Positions 12,801 through 25,623 of a stretch of DNA of 64,000 bases are shown piece by piece. The stretch lies in contig CM052360.1 of the NCBI GenBank assembly GCA_028551475.1, forward strand, positions 15,426,501-15,490,500. Reading direction: 5' to 3'. The stretch's first letter is position 1, and each line of letters begins with the position of its first letter. Source of the stretch: Casuarina equisetifolia. Taxonomy: Eukaryota > Streptophyta > Magnoliopsida > Fagales > Casuarinaceae. A program made the translations under genes and the position numbers. The notes under the pieces were generated by a model, which saw only the letters and a program-made list of their open reading frames with translations, had not been told where the DNA came from and did no database searches.

Positions 12801-15800
12801 CAATTCTTGGATTATAAATGGCTATCAAACATTCAGAAAATATTTGGATTACTTCAATAACTTAACAGGTGTACACATAACTTTCTTTTGGAGCAAGCCA
12901 CTTAAACAAGTCCTTCAATTAATTGACCAATTCGCCTCAACAGGATCCAAACTCCAATCTAACATTAGGAATCACTACCACTAGTTTATTTGTCACTGGC
13001 CCTAAAAACTATGTAGCATCCAAGAAACTTCCAGATCTTTTCTGGCTGGGACATTCATGTCTTGTCTCCCTTCCCCCTGTTGTTATATCTCAATCGGAAG
13101 TCCATCCTCTGCAACAAGTTCAACATTGAATGATACTTGTAAGCCAATATCATTGCATATAAAATGGTGGCAAAATTGTATCTATCCTACTTTATCATAT
13201 CATATCCGTTCTTATCCTTTGAGTGTAAAAAAACTTCTTTTTTCAAACCTATGATCTTGTGATGATGGTTTTACTACCTCAAGAATCATATTTCCTCAAA
13301 TGGAGGTATTACACAGAACTAACCCGGACTAACAAGGGGTGGTCTTTAGCTACCTCCAAGTAGAAGCAATGGTTCACAAGAGCAGCCACAAGCCACCCCA
13401 ATATTTATCTTAATTTCTTTCTCTTTTGAAGACTTGTATATTTGTATATTATCCAAATTTTATAGAAACATGACTGCATTTGTATCACAATAACATGATA
13501 GACTCAAGGAAATGAAAAGTAAGAAAACGGAGTCAGAAAGTAATTCAATAGATGTTCTAGAATCCATGGTGTGATTCAGTTATTTTGTTTTAAAAAATTT
13601 TAAATTATTTTTTCCCATGGACTCTTCTTGCTTCAAGGCTAATCTTGTGAATTCTTTTCAATCATGTCTTAAACTATATGTATTTGTTAGTTATACTTAC
13701 AGTCTGTCATTAAATTTAAAAAGGCAGGTATGTACATACAACATGAGATGCTCATATAAATAATACATTTTCTCAGAAACTCTTTTCTTTACTCTATCAT
13801 CGCTTTTTTTGTTTTTTTAATTTCTTTTCTTCTATTACAGTTTCAACTAAATTTGGAGCATCAAATCCCAAAAGAAAGTAAAGAAAAAAATATATATATT
13901 TCTCTGTATCATACAGCCTTTGATGTCAGCCATACGGATATTGGCACTAGCAGAGTGGGACAATCCTAAGCCCCTGTTTCTTGCAGACGCATATGGTTGT
14001 TTTTCATTTTGTAGGTAGCTGGTTGTTTTTCACAGGTTTAGTAACCTGGTGTTGCTTATTAAGGGTGCAAAATATATCCATTGGTCTAATCTCGGGTGGT
14101 TTCTAGAGAAGATAAGTTCCCCATGGGCACTAACAACTCCATGACCTACAACCGTGAAAGAGGTGAGTTGATGAAAGAGGTTATGGTTGTAAAGCAATAG
14201 ACTTTTTGATGCATTTAATAGTAGTTGTACTAAAAAGGGAAGAAGGACAAGTTCTCCTAACAAAGGGCAGACAATAGACAAGGTGTGAGCTGCCCTAAAC
14301 AACTGTTGAATTTAAATGATATGGAAAAAAATAAAATGGAGGCAACCTTTTTTCTCAAGAAGCACAAGGTTATATTTCACTGACGTTAACTCCAAATTGC
14401 TTGCTCAATTATGAGTTTTTCTCAGATAAAATCGGTATAAGCTTCAAGATTTCAAAGCTAGCTCAACTTCTTTACTTCCTGACTAGTCTTGACCAGAACT
14501 AACAATTGGGTACTTTTACTTTCCTCATTTTTCCTCATAAGTTGATAATCTGAGGGCATTGATGTGGTCTTCATTGCATCCTTAATTCTCCAAAAACACA
14601 GCTCTTCACTTAAACTTTGTCCATGTGTGTGTTTCAGTGTAATCTGCTCACAATTAGAATGCCAAAAACAAGTCAACAGCAAAATGTTGGTGGTGCAATG
14701 TCCTGATAATGTAGCTCAGACGTTAACTAGAACCCATCTGAGTAGTCAATGGGGGCAGACTGTAAATTCGTTGGCAAACCAACAGGAATCACCGGGCAGG
14801 AACAAATGGAAACAGCCTACTAAAACATGACAAAAAATATTAACAGTTAAGTACTTGCCATGAGTAACATTATCCTTGGTTTGACTTGACAAAAGTGAAG
14901 ATACCAAGACAGCAAATCTTCTTTCCTGGTGGAAGAAAAAAATGGGTAATTTGAATAAATATACCATGCTCCACAAAATGTAGAACTTCATGGAATGACA
15001 AGGCAATGATATTGGAAACCGTTGGAAGGTACATAGTATATGGAGGGAGGTAGCCTGCTAAGCACAACATAAAGCCGTTCTGCCAAAGTCCATTTGACTA
15101 GTGTCCATGACTGAACAGGTGCTTCAATCGTAAAAGTAAAATTCAAAAAGGTTAAGTTCACAGTAGCAAGAAGTCTTCTGGTAATCTTACTTTCCATATT
15201 TGAAACTCAGTTAGTATCTCTTTCATGGCCATTGAACGAAATTCGTTGGTCAAGAATAAAGTAAGTTCCAATATAAAAAATATCTTCTCTAATAGTTTAA
15301 TTAGTGGACGAAAAAAAAATGATGACGAGCTAAAGGAAATTTACTCAAAATGAAAGAATCACTTTCCAAAATGTAACCCCAGGCCCCCCTGCCATACCTA
15401 CCACTGACCCGCTGACGCCCTGCCCCAGCCCCACCCGCCCCCCCGCCCCCCCTTCCCCCCCTCTCCCAACAAACAACAAGGGCAATAAGATGAATAACCT
15501 CCCAAAGGAACACAACAAGGGAAGAGAAGTCACTAGACCAAAGCACCCTTGCGGTAAGATGACTACCACAAAGTCAACAGATACAGGCGCAACTCAAACT
15601 CAAACTCAACCGAGGCAGCTCCCAATACAACATCAAGTCTTTAAAGGACACCAGTTTCATCATTTGTCCACTTAATAGCATTTTGCATCACCCTCCAGTT
15701 CAATTTGTTTTTGAAGATCATGAGGTTTTTTAAAACCCAAAACAGCCGCTAACTCTATTTTTCCTTGAAGATTTCTTGACAAAATGGATTTCATTTTACA

Positions 15801-18800
15801 ATTTTTCCTATTTTCACTAGCAAACAAGCAGTTAAATGAGATACTGGGCATTGGTTTGGTTTTCCAGTTTCAAAAACATTAACATTTCAAAATATAGCAA
15901 CTCAGAATAAAGCATTTTGTAATAATGATGTGATTTCTGAAAACACAGTTAAAACTTGGTAAACCTGTAAACAGAATATTGTTTCCACTATCGGGCCTTT
16001 CAAATTGAGCATTTCCAAAAACATACCTGTTTCCAGTTACATGAACACATGGATTTTTTTTGTGTTTCCAAAAGATCTTTCCAATGCATTTCAAAACAAG
16101 ACACTTCATGATGTTCAATGAAAATGCGCATTTGAACTGCAAAATCTCATGGCCAAAGTATTCTTCCTCTATATTGTTTATCATAAAATTAATAAACATG
16201 ATTTCATAACCGTTACTCTTCTTTATTTCACCATTTTTATTTATTTTAATTTTTTTCTTTTCACCATTGCTCTCCAGTAAACCGCAACCTTCAAGATATA
16301 TGAACTTAGAAGGCCTTTCTTTAATCTGAATGCCTATATTATGATGATAAAAGTTGATCTAGTTCTTTAGGACCATGTAGAAAGCTGAAAGAGAGACAAT
16401 GATGACTGAAGGTACATTAACAATCTCTTCTCACTGTCTCTGCCTATTAGCGGGCAAGGGAGAATTATACCTTAGGAGGAAGAGAACTGCCAGCTTTCTC
16501 ACAGCCCATAGTGTCCACCGGCGCATCCTCAAGAGATCTCATTTTGCGTATCCCTTCGAGGACTTTTTCCCAGTTGGGAGGAGGTTCACCTATATCAAAT
16601 GAGAAATATCATTAACTGATCCAGGCAAATAGAAATTACAACGTATTTCACCTTAAAAGAAAGATTCCATTTCTTAGTAAAATGTGATATTCCCATCAAA
16701 ATTGGAGATTAGAACAAAGTACCCTTTCATATAGTTAGGGTTAGATACAAGGGACAACTGAAAATCAAAAATCTTCTAATCTATTTACATCCTCAACCCA
16801 CATTCCACGAGATTTTATGGACTTCATGGGCACATGATTAACTAGTACCAGTGACAAAGATAAGTGAAATTCATAAACAGTTCCATATCACAACCACCAG
16901 CCATTATTAAAAACCTTACATGAAAGGCAATACTAAAGAATGTCCTGAAAATTAGAGTTTTTAGCTGCTAACCACAATATTGTTAATGCTTCACATTCAA
17001 TTGTATATACTCTAAGCGTGGGCAACTCTTGTTCAAACTATGTTATAGTAGACACGGATAAAAGTATCCATCTCTTGGTAAAAAGCACATAACAAGTCTC
17101 TATATGCAAACTTTTAACAGATGGCTATTTTAAGTATGTGGCATGCTTCCATATAAGAAGTGAAAATTTCTTTATCTTCAGTTTCTTATTATGCATGAGA
17201 CACAAAAAACGTATAAAGTAGTCATATGGAAGAATTTTTTGGCTCAAACAATTAGTGGAAGAACACATGCCTAACAAAAGGCCCATACCACAAAGGACTA
17301 GGAAGTTATATGTATGAAAAATATTGGGAAAAAAAAAACATGAACAACAAAGAAGAAAGAAAATCATTCTTATTCTTCATGTCTCATCGTCCTTCAGGAA
17401 AGAACAAGGTTTTCTGCTGAGAATAAGGATCTATCAATCAAAGAAATCTCCCTAAAAACAGGGCATGGCCCAATAAAGAAAAGAAGACTTTTATTCAACA
17501 AATAAGAGCCGATCCATACACCCAATTCACGGATTAGTGTAAGCCTTAGAGAAGATGAGTTCCTTATGGCACCCTTCTCTGAAAACTATTCTATTAATAG
17601 ACACCGAATGCTTGCACATCTTAGCGAACCTTTTCTGCCACTACAACAGGCACAAACAATGCTATAGCAGAAAGGAATATAATTTTCCTTATCATCACTC
17701 CTAGACATAAAAATGTAAAAACAATCTGGGAACAAAATCCCCTTCCAGTTCTCTTTATGAGAGATATACTTAAAACATCTCAGCAAACCTTTTCTGCCAC
17801 TACAACAGGTATGAATTCTACTGAAGCAGAAAGGAATAAAATTTTCCTTATGTCCTAGACATAAAAATGTAAAAACAATCAGGGAAAGAAATGCCCTTCC
17901 AGTTCTCTTCGTTAGAGGTATACTAAAACATGAACATGTAAAAGGAAGCTTGCCACCAGCTTTATATGGTCATAAATTCCAGAAGATCAATCACATGCTC
18001 AACACAGAAAAGTTTTTATGTATAAATGCCTCATTAACTCATATCTTAACAGGAATTTTGACCAATCCAGTAGGCAGTCGAATTAGAACCCAGAAGTTGG
18101 GGTATGCGAACTACAGCATTTTGACAAGATTAAGGGAAATTCATGGATATAATTACCAAACATATCTATTGGAGTGATTGAATGCAAAAAAGGGATATAA
18201 AAAACACAAAACTTTCATGGTAGAGTGTCCCACTGCTACTGCATAATTTCTGCAAAAACCATCTATTCTCACATAGAAATTACTTATGAAAAGTCTTATC
18301 CTTTCTTTGTCAATTTCGAAAGACAATTTGCTACCGTACTGCTTTTGATTGTAACCCTCGGTCTGATTGCAGAAGCAACTTCAGTTTCCACAGAAAGCAC
18401 ATCTGAGGTGGGAACTGACTTCCCTGCAGAAATGTTTCTGTGAGGAAAAATTTCATGGTTGTATATTTCTGTTTGTGCGTGCATGCGGTGTATTACAGAG
18501 AGAGCAAGTGAGAAACAGAGAGAGCAAGTGAGAAAGAGTGAGAGAAGTAAACAGAAAGAGAGGGAGAGAGAGTTCCAAACATGCACAGCATACCCCACGA
18601 GAAAATATACTCATCCACAAGGGTCCTAAATGTAGATGTATTACCATTCAAGAGGAGGATCCCTAAAAGATATTTCTCTAAATTATAAAATATACCACAA
18701 CAGCATCAACAATGTTAGGATGTGCTATGCAGTACGCTTGATATTTAACATCAGCCACTCTTTTAAAGTCCTTCCTTTTGAAACCAGTGGTTCCAAACAA

Positions 18801-21526
18801 ACATAACTATCCATCATCTAGGTTCGGGATTGCAAATTCAGTCCCAGTAAGACAATATCTAGCGAATAACATGAAGAACCTAACACACAGAGATTATGAA
18901 CTGGAAAATTATTAGCAATTTTTAATTAATTATTTGCATGCTACACGCCATAAATTTTAAGAATGTATGACTTCATGGGAGGGAAAAGTGAAAATAAAAA
19001 TATAACAAAAGATTTCAGCCTACTCAGACAAAAAGCCCTTCACCATCCTACAGTCTTCTTTTCTTTTCTTTTCTTTCCATTTTCCTTTTTCCAATACTCT
19101 TCTAGCTAAGGTAACTTCATGTCTGCCTTTTCATGCTAATAATATACTAGAGAATCTAAAGTAAAAGAGAACTACTTCTGCCCAATGATACTAAAAGAAA
19201 ATTTTCCAGGCATCTGTTCAACCAGTAATGGGGAAGAGCAGATTAAGCTAGGATATAGCTTCTAGTCTTGCCTAGCTGAGAGAAACATGAGGCAAAAAGG
19301 ATAAAAAATTTAGGGGAAAAGAAAGCATCATTTTCTGATAGGAGATGCAAACGCCAAAACATTATCAACTGTTATTTAATTAACAAAAGGAAAAATGGAA
19401 AGATGCACTCACACAATATATGCATGTACACATATGCATACACACAAAAATTCATATGCATCAATACATATTTTTATAGATAAATATCTTGCCTATGCTC
19501 TTCCAAAAAGGAACTTCTTCTGGCACTGTTGCTTCCTTACTTTTGCTGACAATCACTAATGTGCAAGCAATGCCAAATTTTAGCAATTTATTTACAATAA
19601 CACCTGTAGTTTCGCTTTCTTCCCTTTTCTGCCCCTTTATAATTCTCTGTTTCTTAACAACTTCGCTTGTGTCAAGCCCCACAGCTCAGTTGGAGAACAG
19701 GGAGCTCCAGACCACAAGGTGTGGAATTCGAGACATATCAACTCCCCTCCCACTCTAACCTAAGGAAGGAAAAGTAAAGATTGGTTGCAACACCCCTCAT
19801 TTAACCTAACTGAGTCAATTCCTTGACATTACATTAACCCTAAGTTTATTTTGGTATTAAACAATGGACAAAACCATGGCAGCAACCAGGTATTAATCAT
19901 TCAGACATAGAAATTCAGTAATAATTCCAACTGGGTCATCAAGCTGAGTAATCAACAAATTGCAGATTGCAACAGACTGCCTTAACTATTTATTTTATCT
20001 CATCAGGAGAAATGGCTCCTGTACCAACACCTAGCCTGTTAAACATCGATGATGTAAATAAATAGCAGTTTATTTAGTATATTTTTCCAAGTTCGTTTCT
20101 TTTCTTTTGTTGTCAGAATGATGAATACAATTAGCTTAATTTCGAAAGTATGTTATAAATATGACATGACCACAGGTCACAAAATTAAGTTAGGATGACA
20201 CTCAAAAAGTATGTTGAGTACAATTATCTAACCATCCAAAGTGTCTCATAAATATGAAACCACCACAGCTCGCAAATTAAGTTAGCAGGAGAGTCCAAAA
20301 ATGGTCCAGTGCCATAGCTTTAAAAAATACGACTCTGTACTTAAATTGATTGAGCAGCTTTCGCCAACATGAGCATTGAATGTCAGATATTCAATGTTGT
20401 AAAGCTGTAAACACATGCTAACTGCCATGACCTACATCCATCTCCTTTTCTGTAAGCAGAAGCTCATGCCCATAAGATAGCACAAAACCTCATACCTGTT
20501 ATAAATGACACATGAAAAACATAACAGAGCATTGGAAAAGAGGTACTTACTTGACTGAAAAGATCCGTTCCCTCTTTTGTACGCAAATTCTTCAATGTCA
20601 GGTAGGCCACATTGCTGCAGACAGAGGTGATCAAGATATCACTAGCACTCTTACTTGGGTTACTGTTCAGAAGTCGGTGTTAAACGAGATTCAGGGTTCA
20701 ATGTTTGACTTAAAGCTTAGTTCCATGGCAAAATAACCGAAAAGGAATTCCGAATCTTCTACCCAAAAGAAAGAAATGACCATGCAGCAGAAAGTAGATT
20801 GTGATCTGTTCAATTAAATTTTTTAGGAGATGTCTTCTAGAACAGTTGGATCAAGGCTTAGTGGACTTGAGCTGAGTAACCATCTGGCAAAGAAATGAAA
20901 AGATTTCAAGAAAAAATTCAGAAACAATTGGAATTAAATTCGGTATCAGGGCTTCATCATTGGACATTATTGTCACTCAGTACAAATATTATTTACCTCC
21001 TAGTGTCTTCTAAAGCGAAAACAGGTTTAGAAGATACAAGAGGCAAAAATCGAAACTTGATTGGCTTGGTTGAGCTACATTATATCTGTCGCTTCGTTCC
21101 TTGGGAAAAATCAAAGGGCAAATGAAACAACCAAAAAACAGTGTTTATAATATGAGTGGTATTCTCACTCTGCGGTCGTGAGATTCAGCTTCATGTTCCT
21201 TTTCTTGACATTCTACAGTCCTTTTAACTCTTTTTGTCCTCCCAGAAACACGAAGACAAGATTCGGAACCTGGACCTCGTAAGAAAATAATGATTATAGC
21301 AGTGAAACTAGGGATGAGATTCTATAGATTTTAAGAAAGAGAGGGAAAGTGCTATTCTGTTTTTCTTTTCATCTTTCTTTTGGGCGTCATCACCTGGAAG
21401 AGAATCTTGTTTGGAAGAGAATCTTGTTTTGGGTTTGGACATGCTGCCGCTGCTGCTGCTGCTTCGCCTGAAACCAAGGGCAGGTGGAATGGGACAAAAG
21501 CGACCCCCAAGGAGGGAAAGAGTCAT
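6859..21526 (-). CDS. NTH1: Endonuclease III homologue (DNA glycosylase/AP lyase), 10 exons, intact (copy 1)
   Basis: Bifunctional base-excision-repair enzyme removing oxidised pyrimidines and nicking the abasic site; plant members act in chloroplast nucleoids and possibly the nucleus. Exons in gene order: 21394-21526, 21169-21275, 20551-20614, 16471-16589, 14859-14925, 11080-11171, 10849-10986, 10667-10771, 10024-10107, 6859-7005. They total 1,056 nt, 351 residues, with every junction in phase. The N-terminus (about residues 1-50) is Ser/Arg-rich like a transit peptide. The helix-hairpin-helix motif [11 protein letters not shown] (230-240) carries the catalytic Lys236; Asp255 lies in CVDTHVHR. 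The 4Fe-4S ligands are Cys311, 318, 321 and 327 with the family spacing C-x6-C-x2-C-x5-C. Start chosen as the first Met of the exon; another Met lies about 28 residues in. Intron 5 appears to be GC-AG. Confidence 0.94.
7086..7205 (+). repeat. 40-bp minisatellite, three units (copy 1)
   Basis: Three adjacent 40-bp units begin at 7,086, 7,126 and 7,166, each starting AACAACAT and holding ATGGCTATT. Units 2 and 3 differ by about one base; unit 1 is more diverged. It lies in the last NTH1 intron, just upstream (in gene sense) of the final exon. Confidence 0.9.
7970..8300 (-). mobile_element. Fossil Ty1/copia fragment in NTH1 intron (copy 1)
   Basis: Reading the - strand gives a short stretch resembling the RNase H end of a Ty1/copia polyprotein (a segment like [11 protein letters not shown]). 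No LTRs were recognised. It is an old, broken and short relic. The boundaries are approximate. Confidence 0.45.
9081..9180 (+). repeat. GA-rich purine tract in NTH1 last intron (copy 1)
   Basis: About 100 bp of almost pure A/G with AGGAGG and GAGAGA runs on the + strand, so a pyrimidine tract on the NTH1 sense strand. The same tract lies at about 43,144-43,243 in copy 2. Confidence 0.8.
11172..14858 (-). other. NTH1 intron 5, 3.7 kb, apparent GC-AG intron (copy 1)
   Basis: Exon 5 ends in ACTCATG and is followed by GCAAGTAC; exon 6 begins GAGCAATTCAG after CTGCAG. Joining at these points keeps the conserved [14 protein letters not shown] segment in frame. No GT donor nearby gives the same protein. 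No nested gene was recognised in the intron. Confidence 0.75.
15421..15468 (-). other. G-run cluster (possible G-quadruplex) in NTH1 intron (copy 1)
   Basis: The + strand is C-rich with many runs of three to seven C; the - strand, which is the NTH1 sense strand, therefore has more than four G-runs within 50 bases. Such a run pattern can form a quadruplex in DNA or pre-mRNA. Copy 2 has one C fewer. Confidence 0.6.
17623..17930 (+). repeat. ~159-bp tandem duplication in NTH1 intron (copy 1)
   Basis: Unit 1 (17,623-17,781) and unit 2 (17,782 to about 17,930) share CCTTTTCTGCCACTACAACA, then a GCAGAAAGGAATA block, CTAGACATAAAAATGTAAAA and CCCTTCCAGTTCTCTT. Several substitutions and small indels between the units indicate an older duplication. 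It lies between the NTH1 exons at 16,471 and 20,551. Confidence 0.88.
18493..18575 (+). repeat. GAGA-rich tract with two GAGAGAGCAAGTGAGAAA units
   Basis: Purine-rich simple repeat on the + strand (CT-rich on the NTH1 sense strand), in an NTH1 intron. It is present at offset 34,059 in copy 2 as well. Confidence 0.8.
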
Positions 21527-22932
21527 TTTTTGGGGCCCAAATAAACCCTTGTTATTTCTTCCCTTTTTCTAGCGAAAATTGATGCCGAATTCTTTCTACC
21601 AAAATACACTTTTTTAAATAAATAAAAAATATCAAATTAATTGAAACAAAGTAAAAGAATATAAATTTTTTAGTAATATTTATAAAATTTACTAAAAGTA
21701 AGTTTAATTTTGCGTATAAAATGTAAAAGACAAAACCCATTATGTAAAACTAAATTTTTTTTGATATTATTGTCAATTATATAATTTAGTGTTGGTCAAT
21801 TAAAGTTTCTTATTGAATATGAGTTTTTCCTTAGAGCTTATAAGAATAATGTATGTAAACTCAACCAACTTCATAATGCCAATAAAAAAGAGTTGAGTTG
21901 ACTTGCATAAATTTATTTATCTAAAAAAATTATTACAAAATGAATCTAAGATATTTGAAAAAAAGTACAAAAAGAGGTGAATGATAGAATTAATAATAGA
22001 ATTGACTGTATTTTATCACATTTTAAATCTTTTATAGCAATTGGTAATTCTTATAGCTTAAGGAATAAGACTTAAAACATTTTTTCCTTGAGAATTTTTC
22101 TAAATAACATTCAAATTTTGAAGAATTTCTTTTACCATAAGTTTAAAAACTACAAAGTCTTCCAAGTACATCTCTTTTTCTCTACATTTTTTAGCTTGTG
22201 ACAACCCACGTTGTGAGTTGTGATTGCCAAAACCAAACATGGTGACATGGTCACTATAGTTGGCATATGACTACTTAATGCTATGTCTAACATCTAGTTG
22301 CAATGATCTATATTAAAAATAGTTTAATTATATATCATCACATGGACAAAGCAAATGTTAATGGTTGAACAAAACTTATTATGATAGTAAGAGTTATTGT
22401 ATCACGGAAGAAATTAAAGACGATATGCGACTTAATTCTGAGGCAAAAAGGATACTTACCGAGGTAGATTTTTTGCACGTTCAACCTAAGAATGAAAGAC
22501 CAACATTTTTATTTACAAGAAAGCCTTCAGCCTAGCTGAGTGCCTTATAAAATAATGCTACACAAGGCATACCCCCACGAAACTTTCTATTTTTAGCTGA
22601 GAGCAACGGATGGCTTATCAGCGCAAACTCCACCAATGTAGCTTATCGGGGCAGACACAAACAAACACAAGACGTAAACCATTGTTCCAAAAGATGGAAA
22701 GCTACGCGTTATAGCCGTCCAAGGTTTTATTCCTAGTACCTAAAGATCCGGCATCTTCCTTGTTCCATTTTTTTCTGTTCTTGTTGGTCCCAACAAAAAG
22801 CAAAAAAATGCCAGAATACAAGAAATGATCTCTATGCATATTCAAAAGAAAATCCCGACTTTACATTGACACCTTTTTTTCCATTTTCTTCGATTTTTTT
22901 TTTTTTGTTCAAGTAAGAAAAAAGTTATTGAA
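21527..22932. promoter_or_regulatory. NTH1 upstream region / intergenic to BRAT1 fragment (copy 1)
   Basis: About 1.4 kb between the NTH1 start codon and the stop of the BRAT1-like fragment, both genes reading leftward. It must hold the NTH1 promoter and 5' UTR and the BRAT1 3' end. The first 700 bp are very AT-rich. An imperfect inverted repeat around an ACGT core lies at 22,201-22,221. No confident TATA box was chosen. Copy 2 has the same sequence at 55,586-56,991. Confidence 0.4.
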
Positions 22933-23324
22933 TCAGAAGTTAGCCTCATCCTCCGCAACTTTCAACAAGTACATCAAAATTGAAGGCCTAAGATCCTCTT
23001 TTACTTTGTCCTTCGTTTCAAAAACGCCCTTCATTATTCGTGTGTAAAGCCTCTCAAGCTGTGGAATGTTATAGCTTGCTGTACGCTCCACAAAAAGCCG
23101 CTTGACTGACTCCTTTTGGCCTGAAATATCACTATCACATACGGTAACATCTTCTGATCCACTCCCATCTGCATGACCAGAAGGCTCTCCAGAAGTTTCG
23201 TGCCGATCACCATCACCGGAAGAGGTTTCTGGCCTATCCAAATTTCTGTCAATTGTCTCATGTTCCTCAGTTGGCTTTGCTACCAGTGAATCTTGATACT
23301 GCAACTTATCCTCTGGCACAGAAG

Positions 23325-25623
23325 CTGATTTACCAAAGAAAATTTACCATCAACACCTCCACATCTTATCTAAAATTCTAATAGTCTTCAAACATGAGAA
23401 ATTAACTTGAAAATATTGAAATTTTAGAATGCTCAGCTATTAAGGAAGAAAGCTTTGGCAATGAGCGTGTGTGTATGTGCGTCTGTGAGAAATACAAAGA
23501 ATCAAAGTACCACTACGTTCCAATAGCTTAATAATCTTTAGGGAACTCTATCAAGACATTGGCAGTCTGGTCTCTAAGGTGGATTATGCAGCACAGAAAA
23601 TTTAGTCAGCAACATCTAAAGAAAAAGAAGATGATGTACCCAGAATACATCTCTGCAAGTTCCACTGCAATCAGGGTAATCGAAGAATAAAAGCACAATT
23701 TGGGACCACACGACTAAAGAACTCTATGACGCAATCATGTCATGAAATTGAGTACAAGCCACGAAATGAGTACTCAAGTTAATGAATGTTGGAAAGTCCA
23801 TGCAGCCAATGAGCTCCATCAGAAACAGAACTCCTCCTTCCTAAACACCGCCCCCCCCCCCCCCCCCCAACCTCCCAAAAAATAAATAAATAAAAATGCT
23901 GGGGTGTGAAAATCAAACTAAAAATCCAAAGGTAAAAATTTCAAGTGTTTCACAGCATTCAACATGGCACTACCCATAGAAGACTATCTTAAAGTGATTT
24001 GCAGATCATATTTCAAAATATTAAGACTAGAAACAACATTATATTATTTCATAGAGCTGAAGTAATGCTCGACATTACCCATTACAACTCTCAGATACTA
24101 TCAATTCACTCGAAAAACTCACAAACATCAAGGTGACCCTCGGCTATTGTATGTCTAACTTCTAACAACATATCTAACTTCCGTGATAAAAACCTAAAAA
24201 TTCAAGTCCCTAGGGGAAATAAGAAACATTGGATTATAAACTACTGGGTCTGATTTGTTAGGATGATAGTGATCTGGATTCCATGCATGAATTGTGGTTT
24301 GCTCACTGAAATTCTAACACATTCAATTTTCCAACATCCGACCCAACCAGAGTTAGAACTAACATGCTCAAACAAACCGACACATGGTTGAGGCACTGCC
24401 CAACTGTAACTGGTGCCAAGCAGTGACCAGTTGGCTTGGTCAATAGAAAAAGCTCGATTGAGCACATCAAAGGAGCCTCCTCCTATGATGTCTTTGCAAG
24501 CTTCGGGAGAGGAAGAGTGGAGGATAGGATCATTAAGTCAAGAGTTTCTAAGGATTCAGGTTTGTGCTTGCATTACTGATGATGAGAGCACTACACAGTG
24601 GTTTTCATCGTCGACATCTCCCTGAGCAAGAGAAGGAGAAAACATAGCCTGGAGTGCTTCATTCTTGTATATTCACAAAAAAAAACTAGGTTTAAGATAG
24701 AACAGCCAGCTTATAGGTATAAAACACCCTCTGAGGGAGGAAGTGCCAGGGCAAAAAGGTTGAGATGCTTTTCCCTTTTGTTTTAAGTCTAACAGGCAGC
24801 CAGAGTTTTCGATAAGGGTAAGGGTGAAGACAAAATGTATGTAGGTAGGCTTAGCATACGTGAGAAATCTGGAAGCCCAGACTACCACTGAAACTTCAAA
24901 CATCAAGACCTTAATCATTCAGGGGGACTTCAAACAGTTTTGATTGGCTTCAGTCAGGCAGATTAGGCCTCTTGGTTTTGAAACCAGACAAATGTCAATT
25001 CAAAGGACAAGATGACTACAAGCAATAGCAAGCCATTGAAGAGCTAACTTCCACACAAGGAAACATATTTAATTCCTTCATCAACACAATTCGGTTTGAA
25101 AACCTTGCATTTGACTCCTCACATATGTTCTCACGCTTAAACATAAGCAAATCCACTTTACCTTCTCATTGCAAGAGTGTGTACGTGCATTTTCCATCTA
25201 TACTAACAGCAACACTTCTGGGGAAGGGATCATTGCAGCCAATGGCTTACTTTTAAACCAACACATGAACTAAAGGTGTAAAGGAAATATATGCATGCAA
25301 AAATTAGAGCTATACAAATGATCATTAAGCATTTCCAACAAAAAAGAAAAAGAACTAAGCCATATGCCCCTTTTCTATTTAAATTGGTTCATTAACTTGG
25401 TGGACTGGAACAATGTATTTTGTATTTTTAGTTCCCTAGACAATATAGGAGCCTCGTTGCTTGTAACAGCTTAGAAGATAATAAAGTTCAAAATAACAGC
25501 AGGCAATACTAAAATTAGTTAAGTTATCAGTGACTATTCTCTAAACTACAGATGAGACTATGACATTGAATTCTATTACCGCATAGAAGTAAAGAGACAA
25601 ACTTTTATGAAGATTCTAACTAC
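23325..25623 (-). other. Last intron of the BRAT1-like fragment, 2.3 kb (copy 1)
   Basis: No nested gene was recognised. It has a run of 18 C at 23,851-23,868 whose length differs in copy 2, and short unassigned open stretches around 24,241-24,918. Confidence 0.6.
23851..23868 (+). repeat. Poly-C run, 18 bases (copy 1)
   Basis: Homopolymer in the last BRAT1-like intron. The counterpart near 57,910 reads GCG and then a slightly longer C run, one of the few differences in the near-identical zone. Confidence 0.9.

Noticed and set aside
15879-16199. 106-codon frame on the - strand
   Set aside because: Composition matches intronic AT-rich DNA and it lies between two well-defined NTH1 exons; no family resemblance.
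18296-18647. Frames rich in Leu/Ser/Cys on the - strand
   Set aside because: They arise from translating a CT-rich simple repeat.
22201-22221. Imperfect palindrome around an ACGT core, possible terminator or bZIP site
   Set aside because: Arms have several mismatches and a single ACGT core is too common to call a regulatory site.
24241-24918. Several overlapping short frames in the last BRAT1-like intron
   Set aside because: No domain, no homologous exon of BRAT1 expected here, and no splice borders that keep the frame.
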